64,000 nt of DNA from UBA5314 sp039679855 (GCA_039679855.1 JBDKUE010000122.1:5254-69253), one strand, 5' to 3'. Numbered from the stretch's first letter, positions 16,554 to 25,797 are shown. A program made the numbers and translations. The notes: generated from the sequence alone by a model not told the origin.

Positions 16554-17417
16554 ATGGATTTTATTAAAATGCACGGTGCGGGAAATGACTTCGTTTTAAC
16601 CCGGGCTTCAACGTGGGAAGAAGCCGGGACTTTTCAAGTCTATGCCGAATGGCTTTGTGACAGAAATTTTGGTATTGGTGGAGATGGCTTGATTATAACC
16701 GGGCCTGATCCCGACTTTGAAATTTTTATGCGCATATTCAATTCGGACGGCAGCGAACCGGAAATGTGCGGCAATGGAATAAGATGTGTGGCTCGTTACG
16801 CCTATGAACACGGTCTGGCCCCCTCAACTCATCTAACCGTGCGCACCCTGGCCGGTCCGCGTTATCCGGAAGTGATCCTTGAAAAAGGACAAGCAGTCAG
16901 CGTTAAGGTGGATATGGGTGAACCGATCCTGCAAAGAGAACTGATCCCGGTTGCCGGAAAAGGAGATATAACCGGGGTTCAATTGGACATCCCCCAGGAG
17001 GCTTTTGCTGCGACAACCGTGTCCATGGGAAACCCCCACTGTATAATATTTGTCGATGATGTTGATGCAGTACCGGTGTCCGAATGGGGACCTTTGTTAG
17101 AAAACCATGCTATGTTTCCCGCCCGTACCAATGTTGAGTTTGTTGAAATAGTAAGTCCCAGCGAAATGATCATGAGGGTATGGGAGCGGGGAGCCGGCGT
17201 TACCCTGGCTTGCGGAACCGGAGCTTGCGCCACCCTGGTGGCTGCTGTGCTCAATGGCAAAAGCCAGCGCCGCAGCATTATCCATCTGCTGGGCGGAGAT
17301 CTGCTTATTGAATGGAACGAAACCGACAATCATGTTTATATGACCGGTCCTGCTCAAGAGGTATTTTCCGGACAGGTAGATCTTGGGCGTTTAGAACAAT
17401 ACCAAAGCAAAAGCTGA
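16554..17417 (+). CDS. dapF: Diaminopimelate epimerase
   Basis: Converts LL- to meso-diaminopimelate for lysine and peptidoglycan synthesis, cofactor-independently through two cysteines. Both are present: MCGNGIRC (about residue 72) and ACGTGACATL (about 219). Length 287 is typical. The N-terminal KMHGAGNDF signature confirms the start at 16554. It forms a pair with dapL 15 bases downstream, together providing the last two steps of the LL-DAP aminotransferase route to meso-DAP. Confidence 0.97.
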   Translation: MDFIKMHGAGNDFVLTRASTWEEAGTFQVYAEWLCDRNFGIGGDGLIITGPDPDFEIFMRIFNSDGSEPEMCGNGIRCVARYAYEHGLAPSTHLTVRTLAGPRYPEVILEKGQAVSVKVDMGEPILQRELIPVAGKGDITGVQLDIPQEAFAATTVSMGNPHCIIFVDDVDAVPVSEWGPLLENHAMFPARTNVEFVEIVSPSEMIMRVWERGAGVTLACGTGACATLVAAVLNGKSQRRSIIHLLGGDLLIEWNETDNHVYMTGPAQEVFSGQVDLGRLEQYQSKS

Positions 17418-17432
17418 TTAGGAGGTCTACAT

Positions 17433-18605
17433 ATGAAAGAAAGTATACCCATGCGGAATCTACCCCCTTATCTGTTTGCCCGGATCGAAAAAAAGATCGA
17501 CCAAGCCCGGGAAAAAGGCATAGATATTATTAATTTGGGGATAGGAGACCCGGATCAACCTACACCCCGGCATATTATCGACCGTATGGCGGGGTCCATA
17601 TATGATCAGGCCAACCACCAGTATCCCAGTTCGGTTGGTATGATCGCTTTTCGCAAGGCGGTTGCCGACTGGTACCGGGGACGTTTCGGAGTGGCGCTTG
17701 ATCCTGCCACTGAGGTCGTATCCCTCCTGGGGTCTAAAGAAGGACTGGCTCATATTTCCTTTGCTTATCTAGATAAAGGCGACGTGAATTTGATTCCCGA
17801 TCCGGCTTATCCGGTCTATGCTATCGGAACCCAATTGGCAGGGGGCGAAAGCTTTATTATGCCGCTTTTAGAGGAAAACGGATTCCTGCCGGTTTTGGAG
17901 GACATTCCTGCCGATACAGCCCGCCGGGCCAAGCTGTTATTCATAAACTATCCCAACAATCCAACCGGGGCAGTGGCTGATCGGGACTTCTTCCAAAAGG
18001 TTGTGGAGTTTGCCCAGTCTTTTGACCTCCTGGTCTGCCATGACGGGCCCTATTCGGAAGTGGCTTTTGACGGGATTCAAGTGCCCAGCTTCTTAGAAGC
18101 ACCGGGTGCCAAAGAGGTGGGGATAGAATTTCACTCCCTGTCCAAAACCTACAATATGACCGGATGGCGCCTGGGCTGGGCTTGCGGCAATAAGGACGCC
18201 GTGGAAGTACTGGGGCGTTTCAAGTCCAATGTCGATTCAGGCGTATTTCAGGCCATTCAGTATGCCGGGATTGAAGCCCTCTGTGGACCCCAGGAGTGTG
18301 TGGTAGAAATGCAGACCATATATCAGGAGCGTCGTGATATACTTTTAGAAGGACTTCTTAATATGGGGTGGAAGATTAAGCCACCCAAGGGCAGCCTTTA
18401 TTTCTGGGTTCCGGTGCCTAAAGGGTATAGCTCGGCCTCATTTGCCGAACTGGTCCTGGAAAAGGCCGGGGTCATTATAACCCCCGGCAATGGCTACGGC
18501 AGCTTTGGAGAAGGCTATTTCCGTATTGCCATGACCGTTGATAAGAGTCGTATGAAAGAAGCCATTGAACGTATTCAGCAAGCACTGGGAAAGGTTGAGT
18601 TTTAA
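17433..18605 (+). CDS. dapL: LL-diaminopimelate aminotransferase
   Basis: A 390-residue class I/II PLP aminotransferase that converts tetrahydrodipicolinate directly to LL-DAP using glutamate. Schiff-base lysine K238 is in HSLSKTYNMTGWR. The substrate and PLP region FINYPNNPTGAV and the early NLGIGDPDQPTP are characteristic of DapL. GGAGG precedes the ATG. With dapF next door, this points to the short DapL variant of lysine synthesis found in Clostridia. The yicC ATG follows one base after the stop. Confidence 0.95.
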   Translation: MKESIPMRNLPPYLFARIEKKIDQAREKGIDIINLGIGDPDQPTPRHIIDRMAGSIYDQANHQYPSSVGMIAFRKAVADWYRGRFGVALDPATEVVSLLGSKEGLAHISFAYLDKGDVNLIPDPAYPVYAIGTQLAGGESFIMPLLEENGFLPVLEDIPADTARRAKLLFINYPNNPTGAVADRDFFQKVVEFAQSFDLLVCHDGPYSEVAFDGIQVPSFLEAPGAKEVGIEFHSLSKTYNMTGWRLGWACGNKDAVEVLGRFKSNVDSGVFQAIQYAGIEALCGPQECVVEMQTIYQERRDILLEGLLNMGWKIKPPKGSLYFWVPVPKGYSSASFAELVLEKAGVIITPGNGYGSFGEGYFRIAMTVDKSRMKEAIERIQQALGKVEF

Positions 18606-18606
18606 T

Positions 18607-19485
18607 ATGATAAGAAGCATGACCGGTTTTGGCCGGGGGCAGGTTGAAGCTGCCGGTTATATTGTCAACTGCGAGATAAAAGGGGTAAATCATCGCTATC
18701 TGGACATGAACATTCGGATGTCCCGCCGTTATAGCATTCTTGAAGAACGGATCAAAGAGGAGTTGAAGAAGAGACTCAACCGGGGACGGGTTGAAGTCAG
18801 CTTAAACATCGAAAAAACCGGGGATTCGCGCCGCAACATCAAACTTGACAAAGAGTTGGCAATAGCTTATCATAATAATTTGAAGGAATTAGCAGAAAAA
18901 CTAAATATTTCGGCGGTAATCAACCTTATTGACGTATTCAGACTACCCGAGGTTTTCAGCCTGGAAGAGCAGGAGGAGGATCTGGAGCAGGTTTGGGTGC
19001 CGGTAAATGAGGCCCTGGGCAAAGCCCTGGAAGGGCTCCTGGAGATGCGGTATAAAGAAGGGGAAAACCTGGCCCGGGATATTAAATACCGAAATCAGCT
19101 TATACTCACCATGGTTGAGGGTCTGGAACTGCGTTCTCCGCAGGTGGTCAAAGAATTTGACGAAAAGCTGCGTTCCCGAATATCTGAACTTCTATCAAAT
19201 GAAAGTTTAGATGATCAGAGGGTTGCCCAGGAAGTAGTTCTATTTGCAGATAAGACCAATGTAACTGAAGAGATAGTACGCTTAAAGAGCCACGTACAGC
19301 ATTTGGATGAACTGCTGGCCGCTGGAGAAAGCATCGGCCGCAAATGCGATTTTCTAATCCAGGAAATGTTCAGGGAGATAAACACGGTGGCATCCAAAGC
19401 AAATGATCTGGAGATGAACCGTACTGTAATTGAAGTTAAATCTGAACTGGAAAAAATCAGAGAACAGATTCAAAACATTGAATAA
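18607..19485 (+). CDS. YicC/YloC-family endoribonuclease
   Basis: Member of the YicC family (DUF1732 at the C-terminus), 292 residues starting MIRSMTGFGRG at ATG 18607, one base after the dapL stop. E. coli YicC and B. subtilis YloC are reported endoribonucleases. The C-terminal block SIGRKCDFLIQEMFREINT with TVIEVKSELEKIREQIQNIE is the family hallmark. The upstream in-frame extension to 18565 overlaps dapL and was rejected. The order yicC-remA-gmk-rpoZ-coaBC is widespread in Firmicutes. Confidence 0.94.
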   Translation: MIRSMTGFGRGQVEAAGYIVNCEIKGVNHRYLDMNIRMSRRYSILEERIKEELKKRLNRGRVEVSLNIEKTGDSRRNIKLDKELAIAYHNNLKELAEKLNISAVINLIDVFRLPEVFSLEEQEEDLEQVWVPVNEALGKALEGLLEMRYKEGENLARDIKYRNQLILTMVEGLELRSPQVVKEFDEKLRSRISELLSNESLDDQRVAQEVVLFADKTNVTEEIVRLKSHVQHLDELLAAGESIGRKCDFLIQEMFREINTVASKANDLEMNRTVIEVKSELEKIREQIQNIE

Positions 19486-19523
19486 AAACAATTTAGGAGG
19501 TGAATCCGGATTAACCGGGAAAC

Positions 19524-19784
19524 ATGGATATTAAACTTGTAAACATTGGATTTGGGAATATTGTTGCCGCCAATCGTATAGTAGCTATTGTGGGGCCGGA
19601 ATCGGCGCCGATTAAACGCGTTATTCAGGAAGCGCGAGAAAAGGGAATACTCATTGATGCCACTTACGGCAGAAGGACCAGAGCGGTTATCGTTTCTGAT
19701 AGCGGCCACGTAATTCTATCTGCTGTACAGCCGGAAACGGTAGCCAATCGACTTTCATCCCGAGAAATAAGCGAGGAAGCTTAG
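19524..19784 (+). CDS. remA: RemA-family extracellular matrix regulator (DUF370)
   Basis: An 86-residue RemA/DUF370 protein (NIGFGNIVAANRIVAIV, DATYGRRTRAVIV), a DNA-binding oligomer that activates matrix and osmoprotection genes in B. subtilis. AGGAGGT (19496-19502) is about 21 bases from the ATG, too far for normal use, and an in-frame TAA at 19512-19514 excludes an earlier start. A small hairpin TCCGG-ATTAA-CCGG between them could bring the site closer; otherwise the weak GGGA at 19517 serves. Repeat copy C starts one base after the stop. Confidence 0.93.
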   Translation: MDIKLVNIGFGNIVAANRIVAIVGPESAPIKRVIQEAREKGILIDATYGRRTRAVIVSDSGHVILSAVQPETVANRLSSREISEEA

Positions 19785-19785
19785 C

Positions 19786-19990
19786 ACAACATTCCGTATA
19801 TTTATGCCCATAATTTGGGCGGATTTTTCCGAATTACTGCGTTGTCGTCAATCGTAATACGTCCAGTATTACTCATTCCTTCGACGCCCATGGACGGGTT
19901 AGTGTCGCGGTGCCAGGACGGCAAGGAGCGACCGCCTTGTACTTCAAAAAAATCTGCTCCAACTTATGAGCACAATATACAGAACGTTGT
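19786..19990 (+). repeat. Palindromic intergenic element, family 1, copy C (205 bp)
   Basis: Ends ACAACATTCCGTATATT (19786-19802) and AATATACAGAACGTTGT (19974-19990) pair with two mismatches. The core at 19840-19859 differs from copy A by one base. The arms belong to the same subfamily as copy A, including TTTGGGCGGATTTTTCCGAA on the left and AAAAAAATCTGCTCCAAC on the right. It lies within the remA-gmk gap of an otherwise compact operon, so it is probably transcribed. Confidence 0.87.
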
Positions 19991-20019
19991 ACCAGTAAAT
20001 CGAAAGAGCAATTTAAGTG

Positions 20020-20601
20020 ATGAGCAGAAAAGGAAAACTCTTCGTCATATCCGGCCCATCTGGAGTAGGCAAGGGTACTATAATGAATGCCCTGCTGCCG
20101 ATCATGGATGGTTTAAAGTTGTCCATCTCGGCAACCACCCGCCAGGCAAGGAGCGGTGAGGTAGACGGCCGTGAGTACTATTTTGTCAGTGATGAAGAAT
20201 TTGACAGAATGATTGCGCAGGAGCGGCTTCTGGAATGTGCCCGGGTATACTCCAACCGATATGGAACTCCCCGGGATTTTGTGCTAGATACCCTGGAGAA
20301 AGGTCTGGACGTGATCCTGGAAATAGATATTCAGGGTGCTTTGCAGGTAAAGAGTAAAATGCCGGATGGGATATTCATCTTCATAGCTCCGCCCCGGATT
20401 GAAGATCTGGTTGAGCGTTTACATTGCCGGGCCAAGGATTCCGAACTGAGTATTCAAACCCGTTATGAAGCCTGTAGAAGCGAAATGGATCATATGCAGG
20501 ATTATGATTATGTGGTAATAAATGATATAATTGAGGATGCTGTTGACAGGGTTAGATCGATAATTGTTGCCGAGCGCTGCAGGATCGACCAATTTATTTG
20601 A
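20020..20601 (+). CDS. gmk: Guanylate kinase
   Basis: Phosphorylates GMP to GDP. 193 residues from ATG 20020 (GTG 20017 directly before it is an alternative). P-loop SGPSGVGKGT near the N-terminus, GMP-binding SATTRQARSGEVDGREYYFV and the lid region are all present. No strong ribosome-binding site is seen; AAAGAG about 11 bases upstream is the best. Repeat copy C ends 29 bases before the start and may have replaced the ancestral leader. Confidence 0.96.
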   Translation: MSRKGKLFVISGPSGVGKGTIMNALLPIMDGLKLSISATTRQARSGEVDGREYYFVSDEEFDRMIAQERLLECARVYSNRYGTPRDFVLDTLEKGLDVILEIDIQGALQVKSKMPDGIFIFIAPPRIEDLVERLHCRAKDSELSIQTRYEACRSEMDHMQDYDYVVINDIIEDAVDRVRSIIVAERCRIDQFI

Positions 20602-20613
20602 GGAGTGATCTTT

Positions 20614-20820
20614 ATGATACCTGCATCAACCAAGGAATTAATTCACATTGCGGATAGTAAATATGCGGTGGTGGTAGCAACCGCCAAGAGGGCGCGAGCC
20701 TTATCCGAAAAAAGCAAGAACAACGTTGATTATCGCCTTTCGAGTATGGTAACCATAGCACTTGATGAATTGATAAGTGGCAAGATAATTATCCAACAAC
20801 CGGGGGCCACTAAGCTCTAG
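20614..20820 (+). CDS. rpoZ: RNA polymerase omega subunit
   Basis: Small RNA polymerase assembly subunit of 68 residues. ATG 20614 is chosen because AGGAG (20601-20605) is 8 bases upstream; the GTG at 20605 overlaps that site. Family pattern: KYAVVVATAKRARAL followed by a conserved central helix with ALDELISGKI. It sits 12 bases after gmk and 11 before coaBC, the usual gmk-rpoZ-coaBC order. Confidence 0.93.
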   Translation: MIPASTKELIHIADSKYAVVVATAKRARALSEKSKNNVDYRLSSMVTIALDELISGKIIIQQPGATKL

Positions 20821-20831
20821 GGAGGCTTACC

Positions 20832-22028
20832 ATGACCAAAACCGTTGGGATAGGAATAAGCGGCGGTATTGCCGTATATAAGATAGCTGAACTGGTCAGT
20901 CGCCTAAAGAAAGATGATCTGGACGTTATTGTCATGATGACCGAAGGGGCTCAGCATTTTGTAACCCCTTTAACCTTCAGGACCCTGTCGGGACGGGAAG
21001 TGGTAACCGACCTGTGGAGCGATTCCAGGGAGTGGAAAGTTCAGCATGTAGGCGTTGCTGAAGAATTGGACTTGCTGGTTATCGCTCCAGCCACCGCCAA
21101 TATCATCGGAAAGATGGCCAACGGCATTGCCGATGATCTGTTGAGCACTGTTTACCTGGCCAATACCGCTCCCGTTTTGGTAGTGCCGGCTATGAACAGC
21201 AATATGTTTCACCAGCCGGTTGTTAAGGAAAACCTGCAAAAACTAAACCGCTTTGGCTGCCATATAATGCAGCCGGGTGAAGGATACCTGGCCTGTGGAG
21301 TCACCGGGCCGGGAAGGCTTCCGGAAGTAGATGAAATATACGAGCGTATTCACAAGCTCCTTTTTCCCAAAAAGGACCTGGCGGGTAAGCGGATTATTAT
21401 AAATGCCGGGGCGACCTGCGAAGACATTGATCCAGTCAGGTACATAACCAATCGCGGAACTGGAAAAATGGGATATTGCATAGCCGATGAAGCAGCCGCC
21501 CGTGGTGCTGAAGTCATCCTGGTCAGCGGCCCCAGCCAGCTTCAGCCGCCGGTGGGAGTTCACTTTGTGCAGGTTTGGAGCGCCGAGGAAATGTGCCAGA
21601 TAATGCTGGAATACCAGGCCGGGTGCGATGCCATCATCGGATCGGCGGCGGTGGCTGATTTCCGCATGGCTAGCATTCCGGAGCAAAAGATTAAGAAAAA
21701 AGAAGGTTCCCAGACTCTGGTTTTGGAACTTATCCAAAACCCCGATATTTTAAAAGAGCTGGGCAAGAATAAGCGTCCTGATCAGATTATGGTAGGATTT
21801 GCCGCGGAAACTGAGAACATCCTGGAAAACGCCACAAAAAAGTTGGAAAGCAAGAATTTGGATTTCATTGTTGCCAATGACGTCACATTAGAGGGAGCGG
21901 GCTTTGCTGTAGATACTAATATTGTATCTTTTATAAGTCGCAAGGGGGAAACAGAGTCCCTGCCCAAGATGAGTAAGGTCGATGTTGCAGCCGCTATTAT
22001 TGACAGGGTGGCTGATCTTTTAAAATGA
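20832..22028 (+). CDS. coaBC: CoaBC: phosphopantothenoylcysteine decarboxylase / synthetase
   Basis: Bifunctional coenzyme A enzyme, 398 residues. The N-terminal FMN flavoprotein domain (about 1-175) has ISGGIAVYK, the HVG loop with the catalytic histidine, PAMNSNMF and the flap cysteine in YLACGVTGPGRL. The C-terminal CTP-dependent CoaB domain (about 185-395) has NAGATCEDIDPVRYITNRG and GFAAETEN. It converts 4'-phosphopantothenate plus cysteine to 4'-phosphopantetheine. Confidence 0.97.
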   Translation: MTKTVGIGISGGIAVYKIAELVSRLKKDDLDVIVMMTEGAQHFVTPLTFRTLSGREVVTDLWSDSREWKVQHVGVAEELDLLVIAPATANIIGKMANGIADDLLSTVYLANTAPVLVVPAMNSNMFHQPVVKENLQKLNRFGCHIMQPGEGYLACGVTGPGRLPEVDEIYERIHKLLFPKKDLAGKRIIINAGATCEDIDPVRYITNRGTGKMGYCIADEAAARGAEVILVSGPSQLQPPVGVHFVQVWSAEEMCQIMLEYQAGCDAIIGSAAVADFRMASIPEQKIKKKEGSQTLVLELIQNPDILKELGKNKRPDQIMVGFAAETENILENATKKLESKNLDFIVANDVTLEGAGFAVDTNIVSFISRKGETESLPKMSKVDVAAAIIDRVADLLK

Positions 22029-22053
22029 ATTCAGGTTAAGGAGATGATTGGTC

Positions 22054-23244
22054 ATGCACAGAAATTTATTTACTTCCGAGTCGGTCACCGAGGGGCATCC
22101 TGATAAAATCGCCGACCAGATATCTGATGCTATTTTAGACGCGATCATGGAAAATGATCCCAGGGCCCGGGTGGCGGCTGAGACTATCGTTACCACCGGA
22201 TTGGTGCTGGTTTCCGGAGAAATAACGACTGAATGTTATATAGACATACCCAAAATAGTTCGCAAGACCATCCAGGAAATTGGTTATACCAGAGCCAAGT
22301 ACGGCTTTGACTGCGATACCTGCGCGGTAATAACCTCGGTAGATGAACAATCATCCGATATTGCCATGGGAGTCGACCAGGCCTTTGAAGCAAAAAAAGG
22401 CGAAATGTCGGAGGCGGAAATAGAAGCTCTGGGCGCCGGTGATCAGGGCATGATGTTTGGTTATGCCACCAATGAGACACCGGAACTGATGCCTATGCCC
22501 ATATTCCTGGCCAGTAAAATGGCCCAGCGTCTGACCGAAGTACGCAAGAACGGTACTCTTCCCTACTTGCGACCGGACGGGAAAACCCAGGTAACGGTCG
22601 AATACGTCGACGACAAGCCGGTGCGGGTGGATACGGTGGTGGTATCCTGCCAGCATCACCCCGAAGTGGGGCTGGACACTATATCGCGCGATGTTATTGA
22701 AAACGTGGTAAAACCGGTAATCCCGGCAGATATGCTCGATGAGAAAACCCGTTACTTTATCAATCCCACCGGGCGTTTTGTCATCGGCGGCCCCCAGGGA
22801 GACTGCGGTCTGACCGGGCGCAAGATCATTGTTGACACCTATGGCGGTATGGCCCGCCACGGGGGAGGGGCTTTTTCGGGCAAGGATTGCACTAAAGTGG
22901 ACCGTTCCGCTTGCTATGCCGCTCGCTGGGTAGCCAAAAACCTTGTCGCTGCAGGCGTGGCTGACCGGCTGGAAATCCAACTGGCCTATGCCATCGGCGT
23001 AGCCAATCCGCTCTCTATACGGGTGGAGACTTTTGGGACCGGTAAGATTCCCGAAGAAAAGATAATTGAGCTCATAAATAAGAACTTTGATCTGCGGCCG
23101 GGCGCTATTATAAGAGACCTCAAGCTGCGCCGCCCGATATATAGAAAAACTGCCGCTTATGGACATTTCGGCCGAAACGATCCCGATTTTAGCTGGGAGC
23201 TGACGGATAGGGCGGCGGCTATTAAAGCACAAGCCGGGTTGTAA
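22054..23244 (+). CDS. metK: S-adenosylmethionine synthase
   Basis: Makes SAM from methionine and ATP. 396 residues starting MHRNLFTSESVTEGHPDK at ATG 22054, 10 bases after AAGGAG (TTG 22048 would be too close). Signatures GAGDQGMMFGYA and GGGAFSGKDCTKVDRSA are intact. It lies 25 bases after coaBC with no SAM riboswitch between them, and is followed by a hairpin element. Confidence 0.97.
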   Translation: MHRNLFTSESVTEGHPDKIADQISDAILDAIMENDPRARVAAETIVTTGLVLVSGEITTECYIDIPKIVRKTIQEIGYTRAKYGFDCDTCAVITSVDEQSSDIAMGVDQAFEAKKGEMSEAEIEALGAGDQGMMFGYATNETPELMPMPIFLASKMAQRLTEVRKNGTLPYLRPDGKTQVTVEYVDDKPVRVDTVVVSCQHHPEVGLDTISRDVIENVVKPVIPADMLDEKTRYFINPTGRFVIGGPQGDCGLTGRKIIVDTYGGMARHGGGAFSGKDCTKVDRSACYAARWVAKNLVAAGVADRLEIQLAYAIGVANPLSIRVETFGTGKIPEEKIIELINKNFDLRPGAIIRDLKLRRPIYRKTAAYGHFGRNDPDFSWELTDRAAAIKAQAGL

Positions 23245-23329
23245 AATGTAGTCGAACCCCATCCCCAAGTAGACTGCTAATCTGCGAACATACTAGACCG
23301 GATGACGGAAGCGAATGTCGAGATGAAAG

Positions 23330-23380
23330 AAGCCCGTGATTGAGGCGTACAGGAAGGTACGTTGATTGAACGGGCTTTTT
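23330..23380 (+). terminator. Terminator hairpin built on the family 2 palindrome core
   Basis: AAGCCCGT..ATTGAGGCGTAC (23330-23350) and GTACGTTGATTGAACGGGC (23357-23375) make an imperfect stem ending in TTTTT. The centre, ATTGAGRCGTAC / GTACGTTGATTGA, is the same motif as the middle of the element at 13446-13699 (read on the minus strand). It ends the metK transcript before priA. Confidence 0.75.
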
Positions 23381-23431
23381 GAAATAACGCAGAGTTTCGG
23401 TTAACAGAGTACTGGTACCTTGGAGAGAACT

Positions 23432-25786
23432 ATGAAATATGTCAACGTTTTGCTGGACATACCCAGCTTGACTCCACCTCCTATATATACCTACAGCTGC
23501 CCGGAGGGTACCTGTGTGCCGGGTAGAAGGGTATTGGCCCGTCTGGGTGCCAAAACCTTGGAAGGTTGGATTATGAGCGAAGCCAGTGAGCTGCCGCCAG
23601 GGGTTCAGGTCAGACCAATAGTAAAGGTACTGGATGATGAAGTTTATTTAAATCCGGCCATGCTTTTACTGGCCCAATGGATATCAGAAACCTATGTCTG
23701 CCCGATTAACCTGGTGTTAAAAGCCATGCTGCCCTCCAGGTTGCGGGGCAGTGATGAATTGATAAGCTTAAGCCCCGGGGAGCATACATTGGACGAGTGC
23801 CCGCCGTCGGTCCGGGATTTTGTTAAACAACTGGAAAAAGACGGGCCTTTGTCCTGGCCTGAAGCCTTGCAGCTGGTTGATGAATGGGAGCTGGCGGACT
23901 TGATGGAGAACGATTTGATAACCATTGTAAGCCCCCGCCGCATTAGGAAAGAAGCTGATAAGGACTCGGTATTTGTCCTTGAACGATTTGATCCAGCCCT
24001 ACAATCAGCATTAAAAAGGTCTCCCCGCCAGTTGGAGGCTCTGGAATATGTGTATGAAAACGGGGCGATTAACTGCCGGGATTTAGAAAAGCGCTATAGC
24101 CGCCGGGCAGTTGCCGCTCTGCTTGACAAGGGCTATCTTAAAAAAGAGGCCTTATCGTTACAAGTGGAACCGGAATACAGCCTTACGAGTGAACAGGAGG
24201 CAGTGCTGGAAGAACTCATCTACTGCCTGAACCTTCCCCGGCAGGAAAAGCTTTTATATGGAGTCACCGGAAGCGGCAAAACCGAGGTCTATTTGCGGCT
24301 GTCTCAGGCAGCGATAAACAAGGGTAAAACCGTAATCGTTTTGGTTCCTGAGATAGCCTTAACCAGGCACCTGACCGAAGTTTTTCAACGCCGCATTCCC
24401 AATATGGCGGTTTTACATAGCCGTCTGACTCCGGGCGAAAGAGGAAGATTATGGGCGGCCATATCCCGCGGTGAAGTCCGTCTGGTGCTGGGAACCCGGT
24501 TGGCTGTTTTCGTACCTCTGCCAGAATTGGGCTTGATTATTGTGGATGAGGAGCAGGAAAATACTTTTAAACAGGAGGAAAGCCCTCGCTACCATGCCCG
24601 GGAGGTGGCCCGAAAACGGCTGGAAATAGAGGGCGGCCTGTTGCTATTGGGGAGCGCCACCCCCTCTCTGGAGAGTTATTACCGTGCGGTTTCCGGCCAA
24701 ATTGGCCTGTTGCATCTGCCTGAACGGCCCGGACAGGCCAGCCTTCCGGTTATCGAAGTAGAAGACATGCGCAAGACTCCGTACACCTCGACCGGTGGAG
24801 TGTTGTCGCCGCGCCTTATAGACTATATCAGAACGGAACTGGCCGGTGGCCGGCAGTGCATTCTGTTCATCAACCGGCGCGGGTATTCTCCGCATACCAT
24901 TTGCCACAGCTGCGGCCAGGCCCTGTTGTGTGTAAACTGTTCCGTTTCGCTGTCTTATCATCGCCGGAGCGATAAAAACCGGTGCCATTATTGTGGATTC
25001 AGTCAAAAACCTCCGGATACCTGTCCAACTTGTGGCAGCAGCTTTTTGCAGCAGCAGGGAATAGGCACTCAGCGTGTCGAAGAAGAGGTTCGCCGCCTAG
25101 TCCCCGAAGCGCGGGTAGCCCGCCTGGACATGGACAGCAGCGGGAAAGGAAGACAGCAGCAGATCCTGCACCAGATGGCCAGGGGTGAAATAGACATTCT
25201 GATCGGCACCCAAATGGTGGCCAAGGGATTGGATTTTCCAGACGTCTCCCTGGTGGGCATAGTTGATGCTGACAGCCTTTTAAATCTGCCGGATTTCAGG
25301 TCCGCGGAACGAGGCTTCCAGCTGATGGTGCAGGCCGCCGGAAGGGCCGGGCGTGGAGCGATTGCCGGGAAAGTGCTGGTCCAGACGGTAAACCCCGATC
25401 ATTATGCGGTGCAAAAAGCCGTACTACAAGACTTTCCCGGATTCTTCAGGGATGAAATGGCCTGGCGTCAAGCCTTGCACTATCCTCCTTATACCCGTAT
25501 ATTAAGGGTGGTAGTGAGCGCTCTGGATGAAGGTGACGCCTGGGAGCTTACCAAAGCGGTTTTTTACAGTATTGAAGAGGCCCTGGATTCCAGTGATGAT
25601 GTTCCTGAAGTGCTGGGCCCCGCTCCCTGCCCCCTGGCCCGGGTGCGCAAACGCTACCGGTTTCAGATCATGGTGAAATCTGCTAATATTCTTTTATTAT
25701 CAAGCATTGGGCGTTATATAATTAATAGGGAAAAGACAGCGGGAGGCAGAATTGAGATCGATGTCGATCCGCTGGTGACTATGTAA
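23432..25786 (+). CDS. priA: Primosomal protein N' (PriA helicase)
   Basis: Replication-restart 3'-5' helicase, 784 residues. N-terminal DNA-binding domain, then Walker A GVTGSGKTE, the DEEQ box (VDEEQENTF), and a zinc module with four CxxC pairs (CHSC, CVNC, CHYC, CPTC). Helicase C-motifs GTQMVAKGLDFP and QAAGRAGRG follow. ATG 23432 is preferred over TTG 23420 because GGAGAG lies just upstream. Start of the priA-def-fmt cluster. Confidence 0.96.
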   Translation: MKYVNVLLDIPSLTPPPIYTYSCPEGTCVPGRRVLARLGAKTLEGWIMSEASELPPGVQVRPIVKVLDDEVYLNPAMLLLAQWISETYVCPINLVLKAMLPSRLRGSDELISLSPGEHTLDECPPSVRDFVKQLEKDGPLSWPEALQLVDEWELADLMENDLITIVSPRRIRKEADKDSVFVLERFDPALQSALKRSPRQLEALEYVYENGAINCRDLEKRYSRRAVAALLDKGYLKKEALSLQVEPEYSLTSEQEAVLEELIYCLNLPRQEKLLYGVTGSGKTEVYLRLSQAAINKGKTVIVLVPEIALTRHLTEVFQRRIPNMAVLHSRLTPGERGRLWAAISRGEVRLVLGTRLAVFVPLPELGLIIVDEEQENTFKQEESPRYHAREVARKRLEIEGGLLLLGSATPSLESYYRAVSGQIGLLHLPERPGQASLPVIEVEDMRKTPYTSTGGVLSPRLIDYIRTELAGGRQCILFINRRGYSPHTICHSCGQALLCVNCSVSLSYHRRSDKNRCHYCGFSQKPPDTCPTCGSSFLQQQGIGTQRVEEEVRRLVPEARVARLDMDSSGKGRQQQILHQMARGEIDILIGTQMVAKGLDFPDVSLVGIVDADSLLNLPDFRSAERGFQLMVQAAGRAGRGAIAGKVLVQTVNPDHYAVQKAVLQDFPGFFRDEMAWRQALHYPPYTRILRVVVSALDEGDAWELTKAVFYSIEEALDSSDDVPEVLGPAPCPLARVRKRYRFQIMVKSANILLLSSIGRYIINREKTAGGRIEIDVDPLVTM

Positions 25787-25797
25787 GGAGGATGACG

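Noticed and set aside
19815..20159. A 114-residue plus-strand frame across copy C and gmk
   Set aside because: Out of frame with gmk and built from repeat sequence.
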